Counted from the stretch's first letter, positions 25,401 through 40,400 are shown. The stretch is DNA of 64,000 nt from Tyto alba (GCF_018691265.1 NW_024881313.1:13651001-13715000); one strand, 5' to 3'. The notes: a model not told the origin generated them from the letters alone. Program-made: numbers and translations.

Positions 25401-28400
25401 TATAGCTCCCATGGGGATGATTTTGCCCTGGAAGCAGAGCACACCATGACCTTGGGCATATGTAACTACAACACTGTGGCTTTGCTGATACCACTCTGCC
25501 AGTGCACTTCTACATACTGATGCACAATCAGAAGCTCAGCTTCCATTGATGCTTAGATATTTGTGACCTGTTGGCACGAATGAAATTCATTAGCTTAAAT
25601 TACTACCATTGGAAATTAAATGGAGACTTCTAAGTCACTAAAACTCTTCTGAAAATGTTGCTTTTACTATATATTGTTTTCTAAAGAAATAGCATAAAAC
25701 ATTTCCTTACAAATTTCCCCTACTTCTTGTCTAAACAGAATCAGCCCAAAAAGCCCAGAAATTCAGCTAACTGTTGATTTAAAGGACAACAGTACATATG
25801 ACAGAGAGTTTGTAAAGAGAATTAAAGAGGAGACAAGTACAGTCTTTGGTTCTATTGTTCTTGGCTTTCCCTAAATTTCCTGCTGATGGGAAACACTTAA
25901 TAAAAATTATTTTTGATCAACTCATTCTAAAAGGACAGCTTGTTTAATGCCAAATTAATCCCATGGAGGAAGTGGAAGTCTAGAAGATGGGCTGTTTGAG
26001 GAATTTTTGTTGTTGTTTGATAAGTTTCAAAACAAACACAGGAGTAGAAAAACAGCTATGAGCAAAAAGGTTCAAATTCTAATTGGCTTTTTATCAGTCA
26101 AATTTGGATCATTTACAATAATCTGGATACACAACTGAGTTGTGACTCTGGTCCAAAGGCTTCATGAAAATATTATTAGGAAATCCAAACAATAAGGTCT
26201 ACCTAGGAATACAGTAAACTTCTTTGCTATATTCTCTGTTTTGGTAACAGCAACGTACACAGAATCCACATTAAAGCAATGTCAATGTTGCTAATACCCT
26301 GTCAGTGTACTATGTGGAAATACATGTGCTATTCTGCTGAATTATACCAGCTTCCTCTGATTTTTCTCTGCCTTTTAAGACTTATCTCCTATTGATGGTG
26401 TAGTAATTTATTAGATTATGAAGGTGTGTTATAAAATCTTGTATTTTGAATAAGCATTAAATTTCATAGCTGCTCTTCAAATTATTATATTGTCCTGTAA
26501 CAGGATGAATTTAAGACTGGGCAGCAAGTTCCATTTCATTCTAGGTTTAAAGCTGAAGTAGTAGCAATCCAAGTGCATAGTTATCAGAATTTAAGCTTCA
26601 AGGATAATCTTTTTGTTTACTTTCACTGTATATTCCTATTCTTGCATTTTAGCTTCATTTGGCAGATTATAAAATGGTAGATTTCTGGAAAAATATCTGG
26701 CTTTGAAGTCAATTTCTATATTTTCATTGACCTCTCAAGTGCAAAAATTTCATTGAAAGGTTTCAGAACTCAGCATATAAAATTTCTCAGTATATACAAA
26801 ATTTCAATCCCCCCAAATATGAATAACTCCTCAGAAAATCAGTGTATTTTGACAAAAAGCCTTTTTAATAGTTGCGTGGCTATGTTTGCTTTGTTAGGAA
26901 CATATTAAACACATGAGAGAATAAGAAGCTGCAGTCAAACATAGCAGTAGGAATAACAGTCACCATATGCAGTTGTTGCTATGGGAGGAAACTCAAGTAC
27001 AGTGTTTAAAGCATAAACACTGCTTAATTTCCAAATGCCCATCTTTCTAGCAAGAAGAAAGCTGAGGAAGCACCAAATTAGTGGATAAAGTCAGGATCAG
27101 AGATATGACAAAGAATTAATATATTTTTTATCTTTCCTGATGCGTATGAAAGAATGGCTTTATAACATTATTATCTATCCCAGCAACTTGTATGATCAGG
27201 ACATTGACCCTGATTCTAATCTAAATATCTATCTTTAAGACAGGTTGCTTTTTTGGTTTTGTTTTGGTTTGGGTTTTTTTTGTTAGTTTGTTTGTTTGTT
27301 TGTTTCTTTTATGTTTTTTTTTTTTGTTGTTGTTGCTTTGGTTTTTGTTTTCTTTTTTTTTTTTTTTTTTTTTTACTTTATAAATATATTTATATAGCCC
27401 TAAATGAGGCTGTAGAAAAACACTGGCAGAATTTGGTTAAAGTTCCATTTATATGAATAGTTACCTTCCATTTTTTTTCCTTTAGGGAGAGCAAGGCCCC
27501 TTAGGTCCCTATGGTCCTCCAGGACTCCCTGGGGTGGGACAGCCAGGACCCAAGGTAACTCTCAGTAATGTCTCTTAAAGTGCTAATTGTGGGCAGTTAT
27601 TTTTTGGATAAAAGTTCTCACCTGCTGTTTTATTAAACTCAAATTCTTATCATCTAAATGTAAAACTGATAAAATATTGACAAGTTTTTGTATTTGCATA
27701 GGATGGAGAAAACAGACCTGCCTTTCCAGCAACTCTTAAGTTTTTATTGTGATCCCATTGATATAATAGAAGTCAGAAATAATGCCATTTAAATGGGGGT
27801 TGGATATGTGAGATCATTCTCAAGCACTAGCAAATGCTTGCACTAATGAGTAAACTATATTTCAAGGCAAATAAATACATCTTAGTCACTGTGATACATA
27901 GTCAAGTGACAGATTTGCCTTCTTATTTCTTCACTAGTGAACAGATATTCTTATAGGTTATAAAATTCTCTCTCTCATGCAGCATTTAATTCCTCCATCT
28001 TATTTTATTGCAAAAGACTAGAAGGTATAACCCAGTCTTGCTAGGTTGGAAAAGTCATGTTTGCCTCTGCTAGCCAACCAATCCTCCTTTTGGAAAATTG
28101 GAAAAGCATCTACGTAGGAAACACTGATACTTAGTTTATGAGAGTTTTATCAGAGACCTGCAGCTCAGACTCAAACAAGAAGCCTATCTTGGGAAGAACT
28201 AGATCTCACCCTAGTTATTCTGGCTGCTAAGTCTTTGAAGTTGCTTTATACCATTATTTTCCCTATTTTTTGGAGGCAAGTGCCAGTGTCTAAAATACCT
28301 GCACTTTTTTTTTTTTGCTTTTACTGCTCTAATTTGTACATCCATTGAACTCCTGCATATTTTCTGTGCAGTGGGGCAGACCCTAGTGTGTACAGAGGGT

Positions 28401-31400
28401 TTGCATAGCTCAGAAACTAGTAATTTCCCATGTAAAAGGAACAACACTGAGTCATTCCAGAAGGGAAAATAGTTTATGGAGAAGGAATGTCGCTCCCAGT
28501 CTCTGTACTACTCTGGGGAGGGATAAAAATCCTCTGTGCTCTTATTCTTGAAGCACAAATTCCTCAGTAAACTGTAGGAATTGTGAAGACTATGAGACCT
28601 TATAAATAGAGGATACAGAAACTATGTCGCTCCTGGAGTTAGCATGCAATCCCATATTCTACTGAAGCAGGCTTCAATTCAAGTGCCTAGACAGCGGCTA
28701 AAGTGAAGATCCGTCACACCTGAGCATTCCTGCTTCATGGAGTTGTACTGGAACCAAATTTAGCCTGACCGCTCCCACATCCCTGTTGTCTCCCAGGTCC
28801 TGTACTTTTAAGCATTTACCCCTATGCAGAATAATAACACCTCTTTGCTGTTGGCATGAGGGCTGGAACGCGATCTGGTGCTCCAAGTGTTAATCAAAAG
28901 GTACTTTGAAATGTTTATAAATTGTTATTTGTGATTTTTTTACATCAGGAGATGTTACACGTTTGATTTCAGACCTTTCTGGTGACATCATGAAGTCTAT
29001 ATGTATATATAGATCTATATATACATACATCTATATGTAAATGTTATGCTTTTCAAAAGCCTAGGGTTGAATTAGAACTGAACTTTCTAATACTCTTTTT
29101 CATAAGGGTGATCAAGGTCAAGAAGGTAAAATTGGATTCCCAGGACCTCCTGGAACTGGTGAGCCAGGATTACCTGTAAGTCAGTGATATATGCATTGAA
29201 AGTAGAAATACAATAAGTCTTAGTGGATGTAATTGATTGACAGAAGCTACATTGGCTACTGATTCCATAAATCACCTTGTAACCTAGTCTGGAGCAGCAG
29301 AAGTGTGTTTAGCTATGCCAGCTGAGTATTGCAGCAGTAATTGCATGTGGCTTGCCCAGGTAGGAGAATAAAGCCATGTCCAAACAAATTTTGGGGAAAT
29401 AAAAAAATTTTTTGTTCATGTGAGCAGGATTGCAGTATCTAGTTTTCAGAAGGACATGGAGTTGTATATAAATAGCTGTACCCCTACTTGTTTGAGTTGA
29501 GGGTAATCTTTAAAAATTGTCTAAAATAAAATTTTAAGATGATGAAAATCCAAGACCTGAGACATTCCTCAACTCCTGTGTGTATTTTGGATTGCATCAA
29601 AGACCCTAGATATATGCTTTTAATTATATTTTTATCTTCTGAATGACAGAACTTTAGCAAGCTTTTTGTAACTTTGAGTTAGTGCTCACTGGCTGCTTTT
29701 TCTTCATGAAACATATAAAATGTATGGTTTTCTTGTGTATTTCATTAAAAATCTCAAAGAGGTTGTTAATTAAGAAGACACAAATGTGGATGGGTATTAG
29801 ATTCATCCTAATAGTGTTTTTGAAAGTCACTTTGTCGTTGTCAAAGTCTATTTTTCTCACAAAAAAATGCAGAAAATTTTTGCTTAATCAAGATCATCCT
29901 TAAAAACTCTTTATTAGATTTAAATAATGAAAGCTGAATTTTGTGAAAGAGCAGAAAGTATTACAGAAATATTTACTTCTGAACTTGTTTAAAACAAGAT
30001 TGGTATTATCTAATTCTGTATGTTTAACCTGCCACTTTGTGTGAAAAAATCCTATGTTCAAATTAATGATTTTCATTATGAAAATCATGAAATTATAGGG
30101 AAGAAATTTCACAGTGGTAAATGTATTCATTATAAATTAATCTACAGGTTCATTTGAGTTTTAAGGGCATAATATTTAGACATTAATTGTGCAATTCACA
30201 CCATCTCAGCATTAACTTATTCTAATCTAAATCCTTCAGTTAAGGGTTGCTACACTTCATTTTAATTGCCTGGGCTCAGCCAGCTGTTACAGAAGCATTT
30301 TCACTTACTAGGGTCATAAGAATTGCAAGTACCTATACTAGCAAGTTAGACAAAATGTCAATAAAAAATTGAATTGCTGATATAGACTGAATATATTTTT
30401 CTTTTCTTATAGGGACCACCTGGCCCTAATGGTCTGCCAGGTGAGAGAGGTCTTCCAGGAGAGGGCATTCAAGGCCAAAAGGTAGTTTTATGGAAATTAT
30501 TTTTTTTTAAGATTGTGGGCCAAATTCTTAGTAATGTCTAAGTTATTTAAGATACCTATCATTTCATTGGTATAAAATGTCAGCTGATGAATCTTGGTCT
30601 TCTGAATCACTGTCCTCTCTGAATATCCCTCCAAGTTCAGAAACTCCATCAACATAATTACAAAAAAGTTGTATAATTCCTCTAACAGTAGTAAGTTATT
30701 GATTCTCTTACTTATATGTTTAATAAGATACCTTATTTTGGTAGCATTAATGAGATAAATTATCTTCTGAAAGACTACTTAGCTATTTATTTTCTGTATT
30801 GGAAGAAAACATTTAGGAGCTGTTTTCATTGTCTTACCATTTGGGGAAAATACAAGATGAATTGTATGAGTCTCTATGGACAGTTACCTCATTAAAGGTT
30901 ATAGGTTAATATATGTGAACATTCCTTTCTTTAAAAATAAGTACAAACAAGCAAAGATTTATAATTTAATCACAACTGTGTTTCCCATCAAAATGTATCC
31001 CTCTTATTTAGTGGCTTCAAGATTCTCTAGAGTCTTCAACTACTCAGCAAAGATGATTTTTCTTCCTTTCATGGAAAATATGTTAGTCATGTCCTTGCAC
31101 GAGGTTCTCAACTGCTCTCTGACTCCTGAACATATTTCACATTTTCAAAATGTAGTTTCTTTCTTCCTAGTATTTATTGCTCTCCTCCTTTTGAAGTCCT
31201 GTGTTCAACAACACAATATATGCCTATGAAGCATGTTATAAATTGTAACTGAATAGCTTTTCTCTAACATTGATAATTCCACTGACTATTTCTCTATTTA
31301 TGAAGGAATACTTTTTTCCTCATTATCCGCATTGTGATGACCAGTTTGTCTAGGATGGTGTTCTTTATAAATTCCCAAATACAGTTAAAAAACTGTCATA

Positions 31401-34400
31401 TATTTCTAGGGTGAAAAAGGCTCTGAAGGTGTATCTGGTCCTCCTGGACCGCCAGGTCAACAAATCAAAGGTGACAAGGTGAGACACAGAGTATTTTTCT
31501 AAATGTATCTATAGTTAATTATATTTATAGTTGAAATAATGATGAATTATTCACACAATATCACAACAATACAAAGGTATGTTTTACCTGGAATCTGAGG
31601 AACTATGCTACACCATTCCATGCAGCTCCACAGCTGAGCCTGTTAGTGTTAACTGAGAGCACTAAGGACTGTAAGCTATGCAGATGGGAGTATGAGGGAA
31701 GTAATGGACTTTTTTCTTCCTAAATTTATTTCAGAAATATTGTATTTAAAATAATTTAATTTTTATTGAAATGTTTTTAAAAATGTAAAAAACTTTTAGG
31801 TCATCTAATCTAATGGACCTGGACCAGGTAAAGGAACACTGGCTTCTGAAATTTGTTAGCTTTTTGGTGCCCAGTTCCCCAAAGAGTGATCCAGAACAAT
31901 TTTAATTCCCTTGGCCTGATGAGATTCCAGCCTGTATCCTGTGCATCTCTAGAGGGTGGCTGATGCAACCTGCCCAGATGTTCTATAGAGCAGAGGCAGT
32001 CCTTCTCATGATTTAGTGCCATGGCCCTCTTCCTACTTCCTGTTGTTTTCCTTCCCTCCTGTCCCCATGACTCCTGCTCTCCTTGTTGCCCCACACTCAG
32101 CTTCAGTGAAAGGAAAGGATGGCACTCAACCAAAGTCGCTGACAGCTCAGTCAACAGGGAGTGCTTCTCAGATGTGGGAAATTTAACTTGCACTTACTCA
32201 TCTCACTGTCCAGTCAAATGGCTCTCCAAAGTCTTCAGAGCAACCTAGGTGGTGTGGTGTGGTCTGATTTGGCCTGTCTGCAAGAGATATGCTTGCTGAG
32301 CACCTGCCAGACCATCTTGCTCGAGGCCTTAGTTAGAAGACGATCGGATATCTGCATAGGAGCGACTCACCTTGTTCCCTTGTCTGTATAGGAAAAACGC
32401 AGCAATGCCCAGGACAGTAAGCATTTGGGACCATTTCAGTAAATAAGTGTTTCTGACATAAGTGAAGCTAATATGGTTGCTTTTTCCTAGGAACTGGTGT
32501 CACACATCCCTCACACTTTCATAGGTCTGTACCGCTTCTAATACCCACATGACCTCCACATATTCCTCTAGTGTCATAATTCCTTCCTCCCCAAGTGCTG
32601 TACAATACCATTGCAATACCACATAACAAAGATTTGTTAGAAATACTCTCCAGCTTCTCTGTTTACACTTGGGAGTTTTTCTTCTGAGTGTTGTGCAAGA
32701 AACTGTATATTTCTGTACGAGAAAATCTTTCAAATTAATCTCAGTATGTAAAGATAAGCTATGAATCTTTCTAATAGTAAATTATAGCTGTGATCATCTG
32801 ATGTTAGAAATGAAATAGTTTTTGAGTAGGAAGGGGTATTATTTTTATTAGATCAGTTGCCATAGGCAGACTTTCAGGTATTCCAAATACATTTAACTCA
32901 AAAAGAAGCATCAGACTTCAAGAAAATACAGCTTGGGGACTGTTGCTCTGTGTTAAGTATGTTAATTAGCTAGCATGGACTATTGCAATTTAGGTCTTGG
33001 AAATACTTTTTGTATAGGGTGAACAAGGCCAAGTAGGACCACAAGGCCCAGCAGGACCACCAGGAATAGGCAATCCAGGAAGCCAGGTAAGCCTATGTTT
33101 TGGATGTGTAATGACCAATGCATGTAGTTTTCGTTTTATACTTTAGCAGAGCTCAAATTTTGATGTGAAGACATTAAAAATTTCACAGTGATTTTTCATT
33201 TTTAAAAAGTGTCAAACTAGTCTTTAGGCAAAGCTTGTAAATATATACGCCCCTATAGCCCCCTCCCCTGCCGCCAAAAAACTCCACCACTCACTCAACC
33301 CAGGACAATATAAGTGATTCTAACTTATTTGAGTGGTCTTAGAATCAAGCAAACAGATATTTGGTCTAATCTGCATAATAATTTGTGAAGGAGGTGAATC
33401 AGATGCGTTGCTTGGATAATGATGTATTATAGATAAGAGTTTCACAAGGTTAGAATCTACTGCTTCTGATTTTCAAGCTCTTTGAAGCTTGAGCACAGCC
33501 TTTAGCATTTGGATACAGAAAATCTGAAACATCCCAAAAGAACTTCTGTGGGGTTTTTTTTTTTGGAAAGAAGAAAAGAGCTCATGCTTCCACTGTATTA
33601 CCGCAGTGAATCAGGGCTTAGATGCGGATACTGAGACTCTTCTCATTTCTCCCTAAACAGTAGTTGTCACTACACTTGGATACATCAGTGAAATCCACGG
33701 GATAGTGAAAAAGGAAAAAAAAAAAATTGAGGTCTCAGAAGTAAGTCTGAGATCAGGCAAGCAAATAGTTTTCTTTTAAAGATAAGATCAAATCACTATT
33801 CACTGAAAGATGGAGACCTGGTGATTTTCAGATGTGGAAGAGTGTAATGCACTAACTCATTTATTTTGCTTTGTAGGGTATACAGGGGCCACAAGGAAAC
33901 CCTGGGGCAAAAGGATCTAAAGGTTTTGGTCTGCCAGGTCCAAAGGTAATGATTCAGACATTTTTTTTTTAAAATAGCACCATCAAGAAACAACAAGCTG
34001 CCTGTCTTTGCCAGGTTTTTAGTGTGTGTTTGATAAGATGAAAATGCAACTCTTCATTCTGTTTAGCTCCAGCCCTTAACCTTTGTGGATGTGGATTTTA
34101 GGTTCTAAATAAACACAAACTTATCAACAAAGTATCTTTCAGACATGCTTACATCAAATGAGTTTGGTGCCACCTACACATTGTATTCAAGTAAACATTT
34201 TACCAAACAACTTAGCTGTAAACCAGTGATGGTTTTGAGGCTTAAGAATAGTCCCACCAGTCTTTCAGCCTGTCCTTCAGCCTTCCATGGTCATCGTGAG
34301 GAAGAATCAGAACCAAAGATAGAAACACTAGGAAGGAAAAAGGAGCTTATACGTACTTAGTAGCTGACACTGCACCACAGAAGGAGGGAAAGTAGGAAGA

Positions 34401-37400
34401 GAACAGAAAAGTGAGGTAAATGATTATTGCTGTCAGAGCCCAAGCCTCTAATGATACAGTGTCAGGTAAGGAAAAAAAGAGAATTGCTGAAATACTAAGG
34501 GGAGCAAGTGGAATGAACTGATGAACTGTAAAGCAGCAGGGTGCTTTGTAATCACCTTGATTTACAAAAGGAAGACATTAGTCACTGTAGCAAAAGGAGG
34601 GAGAAATACAATAATTTTCTTCTGGGCATTTCTTTGGCATGTAAGTAGCAGTTACAGCAGCAATGTTTAATATTAATGTAGGGAAAAATAGGTAGCTGTG
34701 AAACATGTTATATATGAGGAAAATTTCCTACTGTGAAAAGGTATTTTAAAAGTCAAAATTTGAAAAATGTAATTCTTAATTCTTTAACTGATTTAGAACT
34801 GTTTAGGAGGGAAGAATCATGAGAGTAAGACTTTCTCTTAAACAGAAGTTCTGGTTTTTCTTTATTTGGACCCCCTTTTCATTCAGTGACCAAAGAGTTT
34901 TTAATATAGTGGTATAAAGTAAAAAATAAAATGCATTAAAACAAAAAGGAGAATATTAGACACAGACTTTCTGCCCACTGCAAGGTTAAATAAAATACAT
35001 GCAGTCCTGCAAGTTACTGGGGTTTTTACAGAATAGAAATTTCCAGTTGAAAACTACTTGGCTGGAAACTTGACCATTTAGAATCATAGAATCATAGAAT
35101 ATCTGAAGTTGGAAGGGACCCATAAGGATCATCAAGTCCACTTCTATGTGTAAAGCAGTTAGTGAAATAGTGCAAGTAGTGAATGAAACTAGATTGTTCT
35201 GTTAAATAAGACTTTTTGTTACTAGGGCCAACCAGGTGAACCGGGACAAAAAGGAGAACCAGGACTTCCAGGAATTGGCGTACGAGGACTTAAAGTGAGC
35301 CTATTTTTATTTTTAACTGCTCCTTACAGGGTCTTCTAATTCTTTCACTAGTTGATGATAAACTAAGTAGAAGATTTTTTGGTATAAATTGACTGTTATT
35401 AAAATAAGAAGCAATTTCAGTGACAGATATTCACTTAACTTCACATTTCTAGCTTTTAAACTTAGAATGCTGCACTAGAACTCCCACCCTTTCTCCTGAA
35501 ATCATTACTGCAGCTATAACTGGAACAGAGTTTTCCCCCATCTTTTCTAAGCTAGTGAGGTATTTCTAAGGCCTGTTAGAAACGTTACTACCTCTGTTCC
35601 TCTGCAATGATTTGAAAAAAAAAAAGTCTATGTGACAGCAGTGGTCATACTGCCTACATGTTAGAAGAGTTGTTAAACACTTAAGATTTTACTTCAGCTG
35701 ACATTTTGAAGACTGTGTACCATGTCCTTAATGATTTAAGTAGGACTTCCAAAATCTTGGATAAGATGACATAGACATCTTGTTTTTGGTGATTTTTCCA
35801 AGGACCATGGAAGAAGTGCTTTGCAGGACTAGTTCCTAATTAAGGAATTATTATTATTATTTCTATAATAGGAATTATTCCTATTACACTTTCAACTATT
35901 TGTGGCAAGTCTTAAAAGTAATGTCTAGACCAGTTTGTACAACCAGCAAAGTGTTAGTCTCCAATCAACAGCTCTATTCAGGCATTTTTTGGCTGTCTAT
36001 TCCTTAAGTCCCAGATGTTTGACTTTCCAAGTAAATTGCATTTGTATCATACTGTTCTTGTGCACAGAATAACAAACAGCATTCAATCTTGTTTTTACTC
36101 ATTGAACAAATGTAAATTTATTTAATACAAAACCGAGATTTAACAAGTAGGTGGGGACCTTGGAAAGAAACTTAAAATACTTACTTTGGATTGTATGAGT
36201 AGAAAAAATTACTGGCTCTATAGAATATTTAACTTGCTGGGAATAATGACCTTTATTTGAGCAAAAATATTACCTACTAATATTTTAACACACTGTTCAC
36301 ACTGTTAGATCCATTTTACAGAATAATGAATTTACTGAAGGATGCAGATATAATTATTTATTCTTTTTTAAGGGAGATGTAGGTCTGTCAGGACTCCCAG
36401 GAGAGAAAGGCGTGCAGGGAGATCCTGGGAAGTCAGGGAAAAAGGTAAGGAAATACCGCATGTAAAAGGTGTAAGTGAAAGAACAAACCATCGTTTGCAG
36501 GTATGCAATGTCAAGGAGTTCATCCTGGAGGAGGGCATGTGCCAATAATTTTGCCAGGGAAAAGGGACTAGACGAGTTGAGATGTTTCCAACAAACTTTA
36601 CTGAGGGTGGCTACCATCTGAATCTGCAACTGATTTAGCTGCTCTGCCTTTTGTGGGCTATTGGCTACTGTTAAATTTCACAATCTTTTTGGAGAACAGA
36701 TAGCTTGTGTCTTTAGCCTGTTCCTTACAACTTGTTCAGACTTTTCCTGACACCAACAACTCATGCTCAAACTGATGTGACTTAGGGCATCTAGCAGCTG
36801 TGGCTGAAACCTGACAGCCTGGTTTGGAAACTGTCACAAACAGCTGAAACCAGGGCTGCTTGTTTCCAAGGGAAATTCTGAGATTTTAAGAGAAATTCTG
36901 CCACATTGGTAAAAAGAAGCATAAATTCAAAGGAAGGGAATTTAGAGGGGTGCAAAGCAGAGTGACCAAAATAGTCAATTTAGAGTAAGTTAATTAGAGA
37001 CTTTTAATTTTACTCCTTCCAAATAGAATGAACTTCTGAGTGAGCAAAACTCAGTGCTTGGGCTGATTGTTGAATTGCTGCTGAGAATCCAGGTGCCTCC
37101 AAACTGCTGCTGTGCAGCTCTTAAATGAGGGCAGCAACTGGCCAACATGTAGAATTGATGAACTGAACATGATTCAGAGTAAGAAAATCAGCTTTTTTTG
37201 ACTTCAGGTCTTTAATCAGAAAATATCTGAGTAGCTGTAATAAACATCTATTAAGAATGCAGCTTCACATTTTTTTCATCTACAAGGGCAGTGCAAGTGC
37301 CAGTTTGACAAGCTTCAGCCTGAGGTAGTAAGCCTTCCACTGTGGAAAAATATGTAGCTTTTTTGTTGCTACTGAAATACTTTTTAAAAATTTGAAATTG

Positions 37401-40400
37401 CCTGCTGTATAGGTGCTCAAAAAGGAAGATCACAGTGTATCAGAAGTGAAACATCAAAATTAAGAGTAAATGTTCGGTTAAAGTTACAGGTGGCTTCTGT
37501 ATTTGGTAATGCTGTTTTTTTTTTTTTTTTCTCTTGCATATTGCCTTTATTCTGATGATCAGCTTGGTGCTGTCACTTTCACTGTTGTAAATCATTATCA
37601 GTGAAAACATTAGTACTGATCTTGAATACATGAATACCTTGGGTATTCAGCACAGTGCAAAGAACAGCTTGATGCCTGCAGTGAGTAGCGTGGTGATGCT
37701 ACAGCACTTTTTTGCAGGTGTTAAGCTGTCTCACAGAAGCAGAATCCAGACTGATGCCTATCAATAGGAGGCTCTGTAATGCCACTTCCATCAACAGATC
37801 AAATCAGAAATGGATTTTTGAACTTCATTTTAATCTACTTTTCACTTTCTGAATTACCTACAAGCATTCTGATATACTAATCTGATTTACATTACCCGTA
37901 AATATTTTGTAGCTAATGTTCCTTAATAGAATGTTTTATGTGTATTATTTGTGAATTATTTGAAGTAATGTTTCTGGCAAATATTTGCGGCCTAGTTTGG
38001 CCTTTGGCTACAGAGTTGCCTAAAATTACTGCTTCTTAGAAGTTGTTTTTTTCTTAGAATTGGTCAACCAAGACCTTTTCTGATAACTTTGCAAGCATTT
38101 CTCTTCCTCATATGAGTATCACATGCAATTCTTCCTACAAAAGATTGATGCAATTGCAAATGGCACTATTACAAATGTCTGTGAAAATAAGGAATATGAA
38201 TATGAATAAGGAATATGATGCTAGATGAATGCTAGATTCAGCTTAAGAAGACTGAATACTTTTTTTTGTTCAGAAAAAAACCCAAACAGATATTTACTGA
38301 CATTTTGGGGAATAGTGTTTTTGCAAGCATTGTTTTTCATTAGTCTGTTGATTCAATAAAGTTAGCTACATGAAAATTAATTAACCATCTAATCTCTGTT
38401 AGGGGGAAAAGGGAGATCAAGGTCCAAGAGGCCCAGAAGGACCCCCTGGCAAAGGAGATGTAGGCCAGAAGGTATGGCTTGACATGCACACTGGAGAAAT
38501 ATTCCAAACTTGTACTACAAAATGCCTATTTTATAACTGTTCCGATTCTGACCTATTTTTTCACTCATTATATCTTAGGAAGCAACTATATTTTAACTGA
38601 TGATTTAAAAGGATTTTAGAGAGAGCGTTGTGTTCATACCCTGAATAAGTGCAGCAAAATCACACTACAAACATAGATCCTAAAGTTAATTGGACAGCAG
38701 AGATTTCCTAAAAATTCAGTAGAGATTTTATTGAAGTTAGGAGGAGGCAAATTATCTCAGTATGCTGATATGGAGAGAGAAGGAGCTAAGAGAAATTAGG
38801 TGACTAGTTAGATATCTAAATATGAACTTAAATGCCTGGAAAGATATATTAGTAGACAGACAGCTTTTATCTCCCAGCTGGTTAAATTTAGGACATTTGG
38901 GGGAGATTCTAGAACTGAGTGGGATTTCAGCTGGAGTAGAGCATCTAAATACCTTTCTAATTATGGGCATCATTATTGTTGTGGTTTTGGTTATTTGTGT
39001 ATCTCCCAGTTGTGAATGAATCTTTGCCATGATTGAAAAAAAAGGTTTGTTTTCATCAGGGTGACCCTGGAGAAAAAGGATCCCAAGGACTGATTGGTTA
39101 CAAAGGAGTACAAGGCCCAGCTGGGCCAAAAGTAAGCTTGTTCCTCCAGTGTAACTCTTCACTTTGTATTTTATAAAAGAATCTATGGAATTTACGTAAT
39201 GTACAAATTTCTCAAGCATCTGATGCTTGGAGATTTAGTAGAACAGAGGAAAAGCAGAAATATTTCCATCCTCTGTCCAGAAGGACACAGAAGTCCCAAG
39301 GAGATGAAGAATAGGTAAACATATAAATACAGACATTATAGTTATGCATGATCACTGAGACAGTAAATTAAGGTTGCCCAAGTGATTCTAACCATAAGCA
39401 TTTAGAAAATTTTTACTTTGAAACATTAAAGTTCTATTATAATGTTTTGTCAGTAAGTGTCACTTTGTATGATAAGGAAAGTGAAATAATACAAGTGTTC
39501 TGGTTGTTCCATTGGCTTTGTTAGGTGGACACAAAAAATAAAGTTAAAAAAGCAAACACACGGTTCAACCAATAAATGTTTAAAACATGAAACTTGGACC
39601 AGCTTTCATAAGAACAATAAATTGATTTATGGTTTTTCCCAAATACTGTCTATTTTGTAGATAGATCTATATTGTAGATATCTTTATAATATAAAGTGTT
39701 GAAAAAACCTTTTTGCTACTTGTGCAGAAAAGGAAACTGTCTGTTTAAATCTGATAATACCATTTTGTAATAGGGTGAACCAGGAGAGAGAGGACCACCT
39801 GGTGTCACTGGATCATCTATTCAGGGACCTGCTGGGCCAAAGGTGATTATCTGATATGTGTTTTCTGGAGATCAGAGATTGGAAAATTTGTAGTGCACAT
39901 TTCTGTCAAAATCAAAAGACCGTAAGTTAAAGAAAATAAAATTCTGTGTTGTAGTAACAAAGATGACTGAATTTTAGAAATAAGGACCAAAAAGTACTAA
40001 AAATTAACAGGGTGTTTGGGGGCCCTTTAACAGGGTGCTGATCTTCGTACACGTTATTGACTCCTGAAGCCACTTGTTAAAAAAAATATCCTTATTACAT
40101 TTCTGTTGTTTTGCCCCCTCCTGTGAAATTAAGCCTTTGAAATTTGTTGGTTTGGGGATTTTTTGTTTTGTTTTGGTTTGTTTTTTTTTAATTTACTACG
40201 CATTTTGTTTCTTAGACTAAAGGTTTCCTGAATGTGGCAGTAAATCCCTGCAGGAATGTGTCTATGTATAGTTCTAGGGAGTTATATGCTGAACTAGATG
40301 ATTTTTTGAAGATTAGTGTTTGTATGTCACTTCCAAGTGAGCAGCTGGTCTGTAGATACTACTTAAAATAGTCATATCCGAGATCTAAAGCTACATCCAC

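Noticed and set aside
30876..31229. 117-codon + strand open frame in intron 13
   Set aside because: AT-rich, Phe/Leu/Ile-heavy, no motif, inside an intron with clear splice sites; looks like chance.
31796..31830. Possible old CR1 piece (taggtcatctaatctaatgg)
   Set aside because: Only a short stretch resembles CR1 and the flanks do not continue the element.
31810..32193. 127-codon minus-strand open frame
   Set aside because: No family resemblance, overlapping frames open on the other strand as well; kept only as part of a GC-rich island.
38752..39219. 155-codon minus-strand open frame
   Set aside because: It is antisense to exon 20 and its flanks and has no recognisable domain; the + strand splice sites and Gly-X-Y frame explain the region.
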